In this document: positions 34,394 through 42,890 of the stretch, piece by piece
Layout of the letters: every line of letters begins with the position of its first letter
How positions within the stretch are numbered: the first letter of the stretch is position 1
From: Saccharothrix sp. ST-888
Lineage (GTDB): Bacteria > Actinomycetota > Actinomycetes > Streptomycetales > Streptomycetaceae
Direction of reading: 5' to 3'
Length of the DNA stretch: 64,000 nt
Assembly: GCF_000955975.1 (NCBI RefSeq)
Contig: NZ_JYJF01000020.1
Location: forward strand, 6,783-70,782
The notes under the pieces: model-generated
What the model was told of the DNA's origin: nothing
Databases searched by the model: none
Seen by the model: the letters and a program-made list of their open reading frames with translations, nothing else
Position numbers and translations under genes: made by a program

Positions 34394-34712
34394 GGTGCTC
34401 GGACCCGCCGCGCACCAGGGACGCACCTACGAACTGGTCGGGGAGCGCGCGATCGGTGGCGAGGACCTCGCCCGGGTGCTCGGCGAGAGCACCGGGCGGC
34501 CGATCCGCTACGAGCCCGGCAGTCTCGCCGAGGCCCGTGCGGCCCTCGCCGCCTCCGGGGCGGCCGCCTTCCAGGAGCCCATGGTGGTGAGCACGCTCTC
34601 CGCGACGGCGAGTGGTTTCCTCGACGGCACCACGAGCGACCTCGCCGCCCTGCTCGGCCGGGCCCCGCGCTCCGCCCTCGACGTCATCGCGGATGCCGTA
34701 CGGGCGAGGTAG
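34385..34712 (+). pseudogene. C-terminal remnant of an NmrA/SDR-type NAD(P)-binding protein
   Basis: The frame gives RVVLGPAAHQGRTYELVG, GEDLARVLGESTGRPIRY and a helical end (SALDVIADAVRAR), typical of the C-terminal third of NmrA-like quinone oxidoreductases. The Rossmann N-terminus is missing. HxlR and NmrA-type genes commonly sit divergently. Here a deletion has joined the two truncated genes face to face at about 34390, removing both starts and the shared promoter. Confidence 0.65.
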
Positions 34713-34830
34713 CCACCGACGGCAGTGCCCTGCCCGGAGGACGGGTCCCGCAGCCTCCGGTGCATGCGATCGTACGACGGAGGATCATCTCGCCGTGATC
34801 AAGCCCGCGCACCGTCGACAGCGCTGGCGG

Positions 34831-35823
34831 TCAGGACACCTGGCCCCCGGGACGCTGCTCCGCGAGCCGGCCGGTGAAGGTCTCCCGGAAGGAGCGGTCC
34901 AGGTCGGTGTCGGTGACGCCGAGTCGGGTGCGGCAGACGGCGGTGTCCAGGTAGAGGCCCGAGGTGAGCAGCGGGCCGGCCAGGTGGGCGGCGAGGCCGG
35001 GCTGGCGGTGGTGCAGGCGGTGCACCAGGCCGAGGGTCCGCATGGCGAGGTGCAGTGGCGCGGCCGGAGCGGGGAGGACCCGGACCGGTCCGGGACGACC
35101 GGCCGCCGGGGCGAGCCTGCGGAGCAGCTCCGGCCAGCCGAGGTTGGCCAGTGCCACCGGGAAGTCGCCGCTCAGCGCACCTTCCACGGCGGTCGCGGCA
35201 GCCTGCGCCACGGCCGTGACCGAGACCACCGCCGTCCCGCCCGGCGGGGCGAACAGCGGCCAGCGCGAGCGCAGCCACGGCAGCGCGGGCGCCCACAGCG
35301 AGCCGCGGCCGGGCGTCGGCGCGCCGAACACGAACGGGATCTCCAGCACCGCGACCGCGACCTCGCTACCGCCCGCCCGGCGTGCCGCGGCCGCCTGCTC
35401 GACCCGGCTGCGGATATAGGGGTGGTGGCGGGCCAGTTCGCGCTGCGGACGCTCCCGGTCGAGCGTGCTGAAGTACGAGCCGAGCACCACCACGCTGCGG
35501 CAGCCCACCTGCCGTGCCGCGGCCGTCAGCCGTTCGACCGGGACCACGTTGCCCCGGTGGAAGTAGGCGGCGGCGGGTGCGGGCGGCACCGTCCGGTCGT
35601 CCCGGCCGGCCGCGAAGACCACCGCGTCGTGCCCCGCCAGCAGGCCAGCCCAGCCCGTCACGTCCAGCCGCTCCGCGTCCGCGACGGCGCTCCGGGCGCC
35701 CGGCGGTCCGTCCTGGAGCGGCTCGCGGCGGCTGAGCGCGGTGACCCGGTGCCCCCGGTCGAGCAGTTCCGTGACCACGGACCGCCCCAGGAACCCCGTA
35801 CCGCCGACCACCAGAACCGTCAT
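34831..35823 (-). CDS. NAD-dependent epimerase/dehydratase family (atypical or extended SDR)
   Basis: 330 residues. Begins MTVLVVGGTGFLGRSVV with the GxxGxxG dinucleotide motif, then DAVVFAAGRDDR, VVVLGSYFSTLD and EIPFVFGAPTPGRGS. The classical YxxxK is replaced by a YIRSR-like segment (HPYIRSRVEQA), so it may be a binding or reductase-like atypical SDR. A GTG three codons earlier (35832) is an alternative start. It lies divergently upstream of the iron operon without obvious link. Confidence 0.75.
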   Translation of the reverse strand: MTVLVVGGTGFLGRSVVTELLDRGHRVTALSRREPLQDGPPGARSAVADAERLDVTGWAGLLAGHDAVVFAAGRDDRTVPPAPAAAYFHRGNVVPVERLTAAARQVGCRSVVVLGSYFSTLDRERPQRELARHHPYIRSRVEQAAAARRAGGSEVAVAVLEIPFVFGAPTPGRGSLWAPALPWLRSRWPLFAPPGGTAVVSVTAVAQAAATAVEGALSGDFPVALANLGWPELLRRLAPAAGRPGPVRVLPAPAAPLHLAMRTLGLVHRLHHRQPGLAAHLAGPLLTSGLYLDTAVCRTRLGVTDTDLDRSFRETFTGRLAEQRPGGQVS

Positions 35824-35957
35824 CGCATCCACCCGGACAGGGTGCCACGCGGTGAATCACCCGTGGGGGCAGAGCCGGTGATGAGGAGTCAGCGGCGGCT
35901 GCCGACAGGCGTCGGCAGGTGGGGGGAAGGGCGGTGTGGACGTTAAAGAATTGGTTA

Positions 35958-35979
35958 ATCTAAGGTATGCCTTAGCTAA
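35958..35979. promoter_or_regulatory. Iron box (DmdR/IdeR-type operator) for the efe operon
   Basis: TAAGGTATGCCTTAGCTAA (35961-35979) matches the 19-base TTAGGTTAGSCTAACCTAA consensus at about 14 positions and contains the perfect dyad CTAAGG-TATG-CCTTAG. It is about 85 bases before efeO, where an iron-loaded DmdR/IdeR repressor would block transcription. Confidence 0.8.
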
Positions 35980-36063
35980 CTGGGCTGGCCCGGATCGGAG
36001 ACCCGAACCCGCAGTCCAGTTCTCGCCATGCCCTGCACCGACCCTGCCCACCGTGGAGCCCTC

Positions 36064-37203
36064 ATGCCTGCCCGCAGATCCACCGCAGCCGCGCTGCTCA
36101 CCCTCGCCGTGGCGACCGCCGTACTGACCGGCTGCACGGAGAAGAAGAACGACGCGGACTCGGCCGACGCGGTCCAGGTGAACGCCTCCGACAGCGCCTG
36201 CGAGCTCTCGAAGACGTCCTTCCCGAGCGGCCATGTCCAGCTGGCGGTCCACAACAAGGGCTCCAAGAGCACCGAGGTGTACGTCTACGCCCCCGGCGAC
36301 CGGATCGTCACCGAGCGCGAGAACATCGGCCCCGGCACCAAGGTGACCATCTCCGCCGAGATCAAGGCCGGTTCGTACGAGGTCGCCTGCAAGCCCGGCA
36401 TGGTCGGGGACGGCATCCGGCAGAAGATCACCGTGACCGGCGACGGCGCGGCGGTCAAGAGCGACCCCCGACTGGACGCCGCCGTCGCCGGGTACCGCAA
36501 GTACGCGCAGGAGCAGGCCGACCAGACCGTCCCGGTGGTCGAGCAGTTCGCCGCCGCGATCAAGGCGGGCGAGCTGGACAAGGCCAAGTCGCTGTTCGCC
36601 CCGTCCCGGGTCGGCTGGGAGCGCACCGAGCCGGTCGCCGAGAGCTTCGGTGACATCGACCCGAAGACCGACACCCGCGAGGACGGCCTGGAGCAGGGCC
36701 AGGAGTGGACCGGCTGGCACCGCCTGGAGAAGTCCCTCTGGGCGGACAACCGGATCGGCGACGACGAGAAGAAGCTCGCCGACCAGCTGGTCGCCGACCT
36801 CAAGGACTGGCAGAAGCGCGTCGGCACCGCCGAGATCACCCCGACCAGCATGGCCAACGGCGCCAAGGAGCTGCTGGACGAGGTCGCCAAGAACAAGGTC
36901 ACCGGCGAGGAGGACCGCTACAGCCACACCGACCTGTCCGACTTCGTCGCCAACGTCGAGGGCGCCAGGAAGGCGTACGAGCTGCTGAAGCCGGTCGCGG
37001 CCGAGAAGGACACGGACCTGGCGAAGACGCTGGACGGCGAGTTCGCCGCGATCGAGGCACTGCTGGCCAAGTACAAGCAGGCCGACGGGACTTACACCTC
37101 GTACGACAAGGTCGGCCAGCCGGAGCAGAAGGCGTTCTCGGACGCGGTGAACGCGCTGGCCGAGCCGCTGTCCAAGCTGGCCGCCGCCGTGGTCGTCAAG
37201 TAA
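36064..37203 (+). CDS. efeO: EfeO-type iron uptake lipoprotein
   Basis: 379 residues. Lipoprotein signal with lipobox LTGC, then a cupredoxin-like domain (about 35-130; SACELSKTSFPSGHVQLAV, YEVACKPGM) and an M75 peptidase-like domain with the HxxE metal motif in GWHRLEKSLW. EfeO captures extracytoplasmic iron and hands it to the EfeU permease with the help of EfeB. ATG 36064 follows GTGGAG. First gene of the three-gene operon behind the iron box. Confidence 0.93.
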   Translation: MPARRSTAAALLTLAVATAVLTGCTEKKNDADSADAVQVNASDSACELSKTSFPSGHVQLAVHNKGSKSTEVYVYAPGDRIVTERENIGPGTKVTISAEIKAGSYEVACKPGMVGDGIRQKITVTGDGAAVKSDPRLDAAVAGYRKYAQEQADQTVPVVEQFAAAIKAGELDKAKSLFAPSRVGWERTEPVAESFGDIDPKTDTREDGLEQGQEWTGWHRLEKSLWADNRIGDDEKKLADQLVADLKDWQKRVGTAEITPTSMANGAKELLDEVAKNKVTGEEDRYSHTDLSDFVANVEGARKAYELLKPVAAEKDTDLAKTLDGEFAAIEALLAKYKQADGTYTSYDKVGQPEQKAFSDAVNALAEPLSKLAAAVVVK

Positions 37204-37255
37204 CCAGCACTGCCGAGCAGATACCAGCATCAGTACCGGAAGGGCCCCGATCGCG

Positions 37256-38587
37256 ATGGACTCCGAGAGAGACTCCCAGCAGGCCGAGCAGCAGCCCGGG
37301 CCGCAGGCCAAGGAGCAGGCCGAGCAGCAGCCCGGCCGTGCGCCCAGCCGACGCTCCGTCATCGGCTGGGCGGGCGCCGGGGTGGCGCTGGGCGCGGCGG
37401 TGACCGGTTCGGTCGCGGCGGCCGTGCGCAGCGAGAGCAAGGCGGTCCAACTGACCGACTCCACCGTGGACATCCCGTTCTACGGCGACCACCAGGCCGG
37501 GATCGCCACCCCCGTCCAGGACCGGCTGCACTTCGCCGCCTTCGACGTCACCACCACCAGCCGGGACGCCCTGGTGCGGATGCTGAAGGAGTGGACCAAG
37601 GCGGCCGCCGCGATGACCGGCGGCCGCGAGGTCGGTACGGGCACCGCCGGTGCGCTGCCGGAGGCCCCGCCGGACGACACCGGCGAGGCGCTCGGCCTGC
37701 CCGCCTCCCGGCTGACGCTCACCATCGGCTTCGGGCCCACCCTGTTCGAGAAGCCCGGCCCGGACGGGCAGCCCGTCGACCGCTTCGGGCTGGCGGCCAG
37801 GCGCCCCGAGGCGCTGGTCGAGCTTCCCAGGTTCGCGGGCGACAGCCTCGATCCGGCCCGCAGCGGCGGCGACCTCTGCATCCAGGCCTGCGCCGACGAC
37901 CCGCAGGTCGCCGTGCACGCGATCCGCAACCTGGCCCGGATCGCCATGGGCACGGCGAGCATCCGCTGGTCGCAGCTGGGCTTCGGCAAGACCTCCTCCA
38001 CCACCCCCGAGGCGCAGACCCCGCGCAACATGATGGGCTTCAAGGACGGCACCCACAACATCGCGGGCACCGACACGGCGGCCCTGGACCGGCACGTCTG
38101 GGTCGCCCCCGGCGAGGGGCCGGAGTGGATGACCGGCGGCTCCTACCTGGTCGCCCGCCGGATCCGGATGCACATCGAGACCTGGGACCGCTCCCCGCTC
38201 AAGGACCAGGAGGACACCTTCGGCCGCACCAAGGCGGAGGGCGCCCCCTACGGCGGGCAGAAGGAGCGGGACACCCCGGACCTGGCCGCCATGCCGGCGA
38301 AGTCGCACGTCCGGCTCGCCCACCCGGACAGCAACGACGGTCTGATGATCCTGCGTCGCGGGTTCTCCTTCACCGACGGCACGGACGGCCTCGGCCGCCT
38401 GGACGCCGGTCTCTTCTTCCTCGCGTACCAGCGCGACACCCGGAAGGCGTTCGTGCCGCTCCAGCAGCGCCTGGCCTCGCACGACGCACTGAACGAGTAC
38501 ATCCAGCACGTCGGCTCCGCCCACTTCGCCTGCCCGCCCGGGATCCGCAAGCCGGGCGAGTGGTGGGGCCAGGCCCTGTTCGGCTGA
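37256..38587 (+). CDS. efeB: EfeB-type Dyp peroxidase (deferrochelatase), Tat-exported
   Basis: 443 residues. A Gln-rich start precedes a twin-arginine signal (SRRSVIGWAGAG). The Dyp domain shows GFKDGTHN, whose Asp is the distal catalytic residue, and a proximal haem His in VRLAHPDSNDG. It ends GEWWGQALF. EfeB oxidises ferrous iron or extracts iron from haem for EfeU. Placed between efeO and efeU, 50 bases after the former. Confidence 0.93.
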   Translation: MDSERDSQQAEQQPGPQAKEQAEQQPGRAPSRRSVIGWAGAGVALGAAVTGSVAAAVRSESKAVQLTDSTVDIPFYGDHQAGIATPVQDRLHFAAFDVTTTSRDALVRMLKEWTKAAAAMTGGREVGTGTAGALPEAPPDDTGEALGLPASRLTLTIGFGPTLFEKPGPDGQPVDRFGLAARRPEALVELPRFAGDSLDPARSGGDLCIQACADDPQVAVHAIRNLARIAMGTASIRWSQLGFGKTSSTTPEAQTPRNMMGFKDGTHNIAGTDTAALDRHVWVAPGEGPEWMTGGSYLVARRIRMHIETWDRSPLKDQEDTFGRTKAEGAPYGGQKERDTPDLAAMPAKSHVRLAHPDSNDGLMILRRGFSFTDGTDGLGRLDAGLFFLAYQRDTRKAFVPLQQRLASHDALNEYIQHVGSAHFACPPGIRKPGEWWGQALFG

Positions 38588-38621
38588 CGATCTCGACCAC
38601 TACCGACCCCAGGAGCCTTTT

Positions 38622-39479
38622 GTGTTCGGCAACTACCTGATCGGCCTGCGGGAGGGCCTCGAAGCCAGCCTCGTGGTCTGCATCCTGATCGCCTACCTGG
38701 TGAAGACCGGCCGCCGCGACCGGCTCGCCCCGGTCTGGGCCGGCATCGCCGCGGCCGTGCTGCTCAGCCTGGCGTTCGGCGCGGTCCTCCAGTACGGATC
38801 CACCCAGCTGACCTTCGAGGCACAGGAGGCTCTCGGCGGCTCACTGTCGATCATCGCGGTCGGCCTGGTCACCTGGATGGTCTTCTGGATGCGTCGCACC
38901 GCCCGGCACCTGAAGGCCGAGCTGCACGGCAAGTTGGACGCCGCGCTCGCCATGGGCGGCTTCGCGCTGGTGGTCACCGCCTTCCTCGCGGTCGGCCGGG
39001 AGGGCCTGGAGACGGCGCTGTTCATCTGGACCGCCGTGCAGGCGACCAGCGACGGTGTCCGCCCGCTGCTCGGCGCGCTGTTCGGGCTGGCCACCTCGGT
39101 GGTGCTCGGCTGGCTGTTCTACCGGGGCGCGCTGAGGATCAACCTGGCCAAGTTCTTCACCTGGACCGGCGCGATGCTGGTCGTGGTCGCGGCCGGCGTC
39201 CTCGCCTACGGCGTGCACGACCTGCAGGAGGCGGGCTGGATCCCCGGCCTGCACGACCAGCTCTTCGACATCAGCAGCACCATCCCCAAGGACAGCTGGT
39301 ACGGCACCCTGCTCAAGGGCGTGTTCAACTTCCAGCCCGACCCGACGGTGCTTCAGGTGGTGGTCTGGGCGGCGTACCTCGTCCCGACGCTGCTGCTCTT
39401 CCTGCGCCGCGCCTCAGGTTCGGGCCCGGCACCGAAGCCGGTCGCGGCCGAGGCCGAGGCTGCGGCGAAGGCCGCCTGA
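38622..39479 (+). CDS. efeU: EfeU/FTR1-type iron permease
   Basis: 285 residues with about seven membrane helices and both REGLE motifs, LREGLEASLV near the start and VGREGLETAL near residue 126, which bind iron in the FTR1 family. The GTG start follows AGGAGCC. Last gene of the operon; the tail is Ala/Glu-rich. A strong terminator lies 18 bases after the stop. Confidence 0.93.
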   Translation: MFGNYLIGLREGLEASLVVCILIAYLVKTGRRDRLAPVWAGIAAAVLLSLAFGAVLQYGSTQLTFEAQEALGGSLSIIAVGLVTWMVFWMRRTARHLKAELHGKLDAALAMGGFALVVTAFLAVGREGLETALFIWTAVQATSDGVRPLLGALFGLATSVVLGWLFYRGALRINLAKFFTWTGAMLVVVAAGVLAYGVHDLQEAGWIPGLHDQLFDISSTIPKDSWYGTLLKGVFNFQPDPTVLQVVVWAAYLVPTLLLFLRRASGSGPAPKPVAAEAEAAAKAA

Positions 39480-39496
39480 CCTCCGCAGATCCAGGA

Positions 39497-39532
39497 GCGC
39501 CCTGTCCCGGCTGCACGGCCGGGGCAGGGCGC
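39497..39532 (+). terminator. Terminator of the efe operon
   Basis: GCGCCCTGTCCCGGC and GGCCGGGGCAGGGCGC form a long stem with small bulges around the loop TGCAC, starting 18 bases after the efeU stop. The opposite-strand GNAT gene ends immediately beyond, so it may act on both. Confidence 0.78.
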
Positions 39533-39539
39533 TTCGCCG

Positions 39540-40118
39540 TCAGCCGGCCGAGGTCGGAACCCAGTAGCGCAGCACCCCGTCGCGTTCGTCCTCCAGTCGC
39601 CCGCCGCAGGCCTCGATGACCTTGCGGGACGGGGTGTTGGTGCGGTCGCAGGTGACCAGGGCGGGGTCGATGCCGAGCTTCGCCGCGAGCGGGAGAGCCG
39701 TGCGCAGCATGCCGGTGGCGTGGCCCCGGCGACGGGCGGAGGGGCGGACGTCGTAACCGATGTGACCGCCGACTTCGAGCCAGTAGGACGTGAGCCGGTG
39801 CCGGACGGCGATCCGGGCGAGGTAGGTGTCCCCGTCCACGTACCAGAAGGTGCTGCACGGCACGTCGTACCCGAGCAGGCTGCGGGGCCCGAACGGGGTG
39901 CGGAAGCGCGCGACGAACTCGTCGAAGACGGCGGGGTCGTGCCAGCTGTCGCCGTACTCGCGCAGGCACACTCCGGCGGTGGACTCGTCGTCCGGTCCGC
40001 CGTGGCCCAGGGCGCGGTACTCCGCCATGGCGGCGAGGAAGGAAGTCCGGAACCGGGCCTCGGGTTCGGTGAGATGCGGCACCGGATCAGTGTGCCGATC
40101 CACCGGGCCCGGAAGCAT
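39540..40118 (-). CDS. GNAT family N-acetyltransferase
   Basis: 192 residues. GHIGYDVRPSARRRGHATGML is the acetyl-CoA-binding loop (RRRGHA) of the GNAT fold, followed by VTCDRTNTPSRKVIEACGG, typical of the last helix and strand. Substrate unknown. The ATG at 40118 is taken as start; a GTG at 40082 is also possible and neither has a strong ribosome site. Confidence 0.83.
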   Translation of the reverse strand: MLPGPVDRHTDPVPHLTEPEARFRTSFLAAMAEYRALGHGGPDDESTAGVCLREYGDSWHDPAVFDEFVARFRTPFGPRSLLGYDVPCSTFWYVDGDTYLARIAVRHRLTSYWLEVGGHIGYDVRPSARRRGHATGMLRTALPLAAKLGIDPALVTCDRTNTPSRKVIEACGGRLEDERDGVLRYWVPTSAG

Positions 40119-40304
40119 CCGATTTTCGGGGCGTCGGGAGCCCTGCTCCCGGTGGAACTCGCGCCCGGCTCAAGCCTGATGGGACCTACGCTCCGGCAGG
40201 ACCCGGTCCGGCGGGAGTAGTGCCGGGTCGGCCGGACCCGCCGGGGAGCGGTGCCTGACGAAAGGTCAGGCAACCCTGAGTGAGGGGGCGGAAGGTGCCA
40301 TGCC

Positions 40305-40316
40305 TATCATGCGCTC
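40305..40316 (+). promoter_or_regulatory. -10 box consistent with a leaderless transcript
   Basis: TATCAT at 40305-40310 is followed by GCGCTC and then the ATG of the subunit-b-like gene, so transcription would start at or next to the A of ATG. No ribosome site is available between them. The -35 is not clear. Confidence 0.45.
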
Positions 40317-40826
40317 ATGGGACCATTGCAACCGAACGCAGCTGAACTTGTCCTCGGCCTGGTCGTGTTCTTCCTGATCTTCGGGATTCTCGGCAAGGCC
40401 GTACTGCCGCGGATCGAGAAGACCCTCGCAGCTCGCGAGGACGCGATCGGCGGAGGCATGGAGCGCGCGGAGACCGCCCGCGCCGAGGCGCAGCGCATCT
40501 ACGAGGAGTACCAGGCAGAGCTCCAGGCGGCCCGCCACGAGGCGGCTCGGCTCCGTCAGGCCGCCGCCGAGGAGGGCACGGCGCTGATCGCGGTGATCCG
40601 CGCCGAGGGCCAGCAGCAGCGTGACCAGCTCGTGGCGGAGGCCAAGGTGCAGCTGGCCGCCGACCGGATCATCGCCGAGGCCGAACTGCGCGAGGACGTC
40701 ATCTCCGTCGCCACCGAGCTCGCCGGCCGGGTCGTCGGCGAACCGCTGGCAGAGCTGCCGAGGACGCGCGCCATCGCGGACGCGTTCTTCGCCGAGCTGG
40801 ACGCCAAGGCGACCGCGAAGTCCTGA
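40317..40826 (+). CDS. Orphan F0F1 ATP synthase subunit b-like protein
   Basis: 169 residues. An N-terminal membrane helix (NAAELVLGLVVFFLIFGILG) continues into RIEKTLAAREDAIGGGMERAE and a long Ala/Glu/Arg coiled coil, then ends with SVATELAGRVVGEPL, the C-terminal helix of AtpF. This is the layout of the peripheral stalk subunit. No other atp gene is near, so it is a paralogue outside the main operon and may replace subunit b or have another scaffold role. The start appears leaderless, and a perfect terminator follows. Confidence 0.8.
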   Translation: MGPLQPNAAELVLGLVVFFLIFGILGKAVLPRIEKTLAAREDAIGGGMERAETARAEAQRIYEEYQAELQAARHEAARLRQAAAEEGTALIAVIRAEGQQQRDQLVAEAKVQLAADRIIAEAELREDVISVATELAGRVVGEPLAELPRTRAIADAFFAELDAKATAKS

Positions 40827-40842
40827 CCGCGCCCGCAGGACA

Positions 40843-40880
40843 CAGTCGACCGCCGGACCGACGGGTCCGGCGGTCGACTG
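40843..40880 (+). terminator. Perfect 17-bp hairpin terminator
   Basis: CAGTCGACCGCCGGACC and GGTCCGGCGGTCGACTG pair without mismatch around the loop GACG, 17 bases after the subunit-b-like stop. It also faces the convergent GNAT gene. Immediately after it TGCCGTCCGGGCCCGG is duplicated. Confidence 0.85.
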
Positions 40881-40937
40881 CCGTCCGGGCCCGGTGGTTG
40901 CCGTCCGGGCCCGGCCGGGCAGTCGGGTGCCGGGTGG

Positions 40938-41552
40938 TCAGATGAGTTCCGGGTGCCCGCGGTGGCGCTGCCACTCGGAGGCCAGGATCGACATCACCAC
41001 CTCGTCCACCCACTCCCCGCCGTAGGACAGCGAGTCACGCAGGACGCCCTCCGCCACGAAGCCGGCCTTCTCGTAGCTGCGGCGGGCGCGCGGGTTGAAC
41101 GCGAACACCCCCAGCGAGATCCGGTGCAGGCCGAGTTGCTCGAAGCCGTAGCCCACGATCAGCCGCAGTGCCTCGGTGCCGAGCCCGCGGTTCTGTCCCG
41201 AAGGGGCCAGCAGGATACGGAAGTTGCAGTTTCGGTTGGCGCTGTTCCACCTGTTCAGTACCGCCTCGCCCACGCAGGCGCCGGTCGCCCGGTCGACGAC
41301 GGCCAGGTCGAGCCGGTCCGGCTGCTCGTTCCGGGTGCCGTACCAACCCCGCATCGACTGCTCGGCCTTGTCGTCCCAGGGCTCGGGATCGCTCGGTCCG
41401 CTGTCACTGCCGGTCAGCCGGCCCACCTCAGGGTCCCGGAGGAACGTGCGGATGGTCTCGGCGTCCTCGTCCAGCAGGAACGGGCGCAGGATCACCTTCT
41501 CGCCGACGAGCGTGGGTTTGACGGAGAAGTCGGCTCCGGAATGATCGTCCAT
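40938..41552 (-). CDS. GNAT family N-acetyltransferase (RimJ/RimL type)
   Basis: 204 residues. VILRPFLLDEDAETI opens the fold; the coenzyme loop is GQNRGLGTEALRLIVGYGFEQLGLHRI, followed by NPRARRSYEKAGFVAEG, the standard RimJ/RimL layout that acetylates protein N-termini or small amines. The ATG at 41552 was chosen because upstream residues do not fit the family; no strong ribosome site is visible. Confidence 0.87.
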   Translation of the reverse strand: MDDHSGADFSVKPTLVGEKVILRPFLLDEDAETIRTFLRDPEVGRLTGSDSGPSDPEPWDDKAEQSMRGWYGTRNEQPDRLDLAVVDRATGACVGEAVLNRWNSANRNCNFRILLAPSGQNRGLGTEALRLIVGYGFEQLGLHRISLGVFAFNPRARRSYEKAGFVAEGVLRDSLSYGGEWVDEVVMSILASEWQRHRGHPELI

Positions 41553-41727
41553 GGGTCGATTGTGGGCAGGGCACTCGCACCGCCGCAAAGGGTTTAGCCG
41601 GACGGCACGCAGTGCCCCGGGCACCTGCGGCCGGGGCTCGGGAGGCGCCGACTTCGCAGCGGTCCGGACGAGGGCGTGGCACTCTCCGGTGGATACGCCC
41701 GAACGGGTGAACGGCACCGCGGAATGC

Positions 41728-41964
41728 TCAGGGAAGCGCCTCGGCCTGCATCGGTGTGCGGAGTGTCTGGTGCCCACCGCTCGCCAGCATCCGGACCTCG
41801 CCGCGATCGCTGATCTCGGCTCTGACGATGCCGGAGTCGTCCGCATAGACGGGATGGCCGCCGGGACCGTCCACGCCCGTGTCCTTGACGACGACCACGT
41901 CCTGCGGTCCGTGGCTGCCCGGATCGCCGGGGAATGTCAGTGCGTACCGTCGTACTCGACCCAT
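41728..41964 (-). CDS. Small conserved protein, DUF6296-like
   Basis: 78 residues from an ATG with an excellent GAGGAGG ribosome site. Starts GRVRRYALTFPGDPGSHGPQ, continues DVVVVKDTGVDGPGGHPVYA and ends in a charged beta-type region. I associate this pattern with DUF6296 proteins found mainly in Kitasatospora, function unknown. Family assignment is from memory and moderate. Confidence 0.65.
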   Translation of the reverse strand: MGRVRRYALTFPGDPGSHGPQDVVVVKDTGVDGPGGHPVYADDSGIVRAEISDRGEVRMLASGGHQTLRTPMQAEALP

Positions 41965-42026
41965 GACCGGCCTCCTCAGCGGGCCCCACCGTCTATCGTA
42001 CGGACGGCGGGGCCCGGCGGAGCGGG

Positions 42027-42890
42027 TCAGTGCCGGTGGTGGTTGTCCGGCTGGGCCGGGTCACCGGGGTGTTCCAGGCCCGGCACCAGCTGCAGACGGT
42101 GCGCGCGGGCGTGGTCGAGCCAGCGGACGAAGGCGATCCGGCGGGCGGCCGCGAGCAGCTCCGGGGCCGGGTCGGCCGGGGAGGGCGGATCGTCGCGTTC
42201 GGTGAGCAGGGTGGCCGTCCAGCCGTCGACGGTGACCGCGACGCCGGGCCCGGCGGTGCGCAGCGCGGCCGCCAGGGCGAGCGGCAGCGTCTGCGGCCGG
42301 GCGTCGAACTCGCCGTCCGGTGTGGCGATCCGCCAGAGCGGGCCGCCCTCGGCCGGCCGCTCCTGGACGGCGGTTCGGTAGCGGGCGACCTCGTCGGGGG
42401 AGAGGGCCACCTCGGCGGTCACGGCCCGGTACACCGCCCGCACGGCGGCGCTGCCCTCGAACGCGGCGGCGGCGATCGAGCCGAGCTCGACGGCGGCGCG
42501 CTGGTCGAGCCGGGCGGGCGGCGCCTGCCCGCCGCCCGGGCCGGGACCCTCGGTGTCCAGCCCGCGTGCGGCGGCCTCGGCGCCACAGAGCTCCTCGGTC
42601 AGCACCACCTGCGCGACCCAGCGGGTCAGCTGGCGGTCCTCGGTGCTCCCGGGGACGGGCAGCGCCGATGAGCGGGGCCCGCCGCGCAGGGCGGCGAGGC
42701 GGCGGTCGAGCTCGGTCCTGGGCAGCGGTCGGCCGTCGAGCAGACCGAGGATCCCGGGCGCGGGGTGATCGCACGAGTGCCCGTGCGCGTGCCCATGACC
42801 GTGCGTCTGCCCGTGCCCCTGCGGGTGCGGGTGGCCGTGTCGCCCACGCCGTCCGTGCTGTCCGTGCTGTCCGGGCGTCGTGGTGCTCAC
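42027..42890 (-). CDS. His-rich protein coupled to the alpha-mannosidase gene
   Basis: 287 residues. The first 45 residues are His/Gly-rich (GRHGHPHPQGHGQTHGHGHA) and should bind metal such as zinc or nickel. The rest has DGRPLPRTELDRRLAALRGG and RQLTRWVAQVVLTEEL, loosely similar to SurA/PpiC-type N-terminal helices. Homologues are sometimes labelled malonyl-CoA transacylase without clear reason. The GTG at 42890 overlaps the mannosidase stop by four bases, so translation is coupled. GH38 enzymes need zinc, which makes a metal-supply role imaginable but untested. Confidence 0.6.
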   Translation of the reverse strand: MSTTTPGQHGQHGRRGRHGHPHPQGHGQTHGHGHAHGHSCDHPAPGILGLLDGRPLPRTELDRRLAALRGGPRSSALPVPGSTEDRQLTRWVAQVVLTEELCGAEAAARGLDTEGPGPGGGQAPPARLDQRAAVELGSIAAAAFEGSAAVRAVYRAVTAEVALSPDEVARYRTAVQERPAEGGPLWRIATPDGEFDARPQTLPLALAAALRTAGPGVAVTVDGWTATLLTERDDPPSPADPAPELLAAARRIAFVRWLDHARAHRLQLVPGLEHPGDPAQPDNHHRH

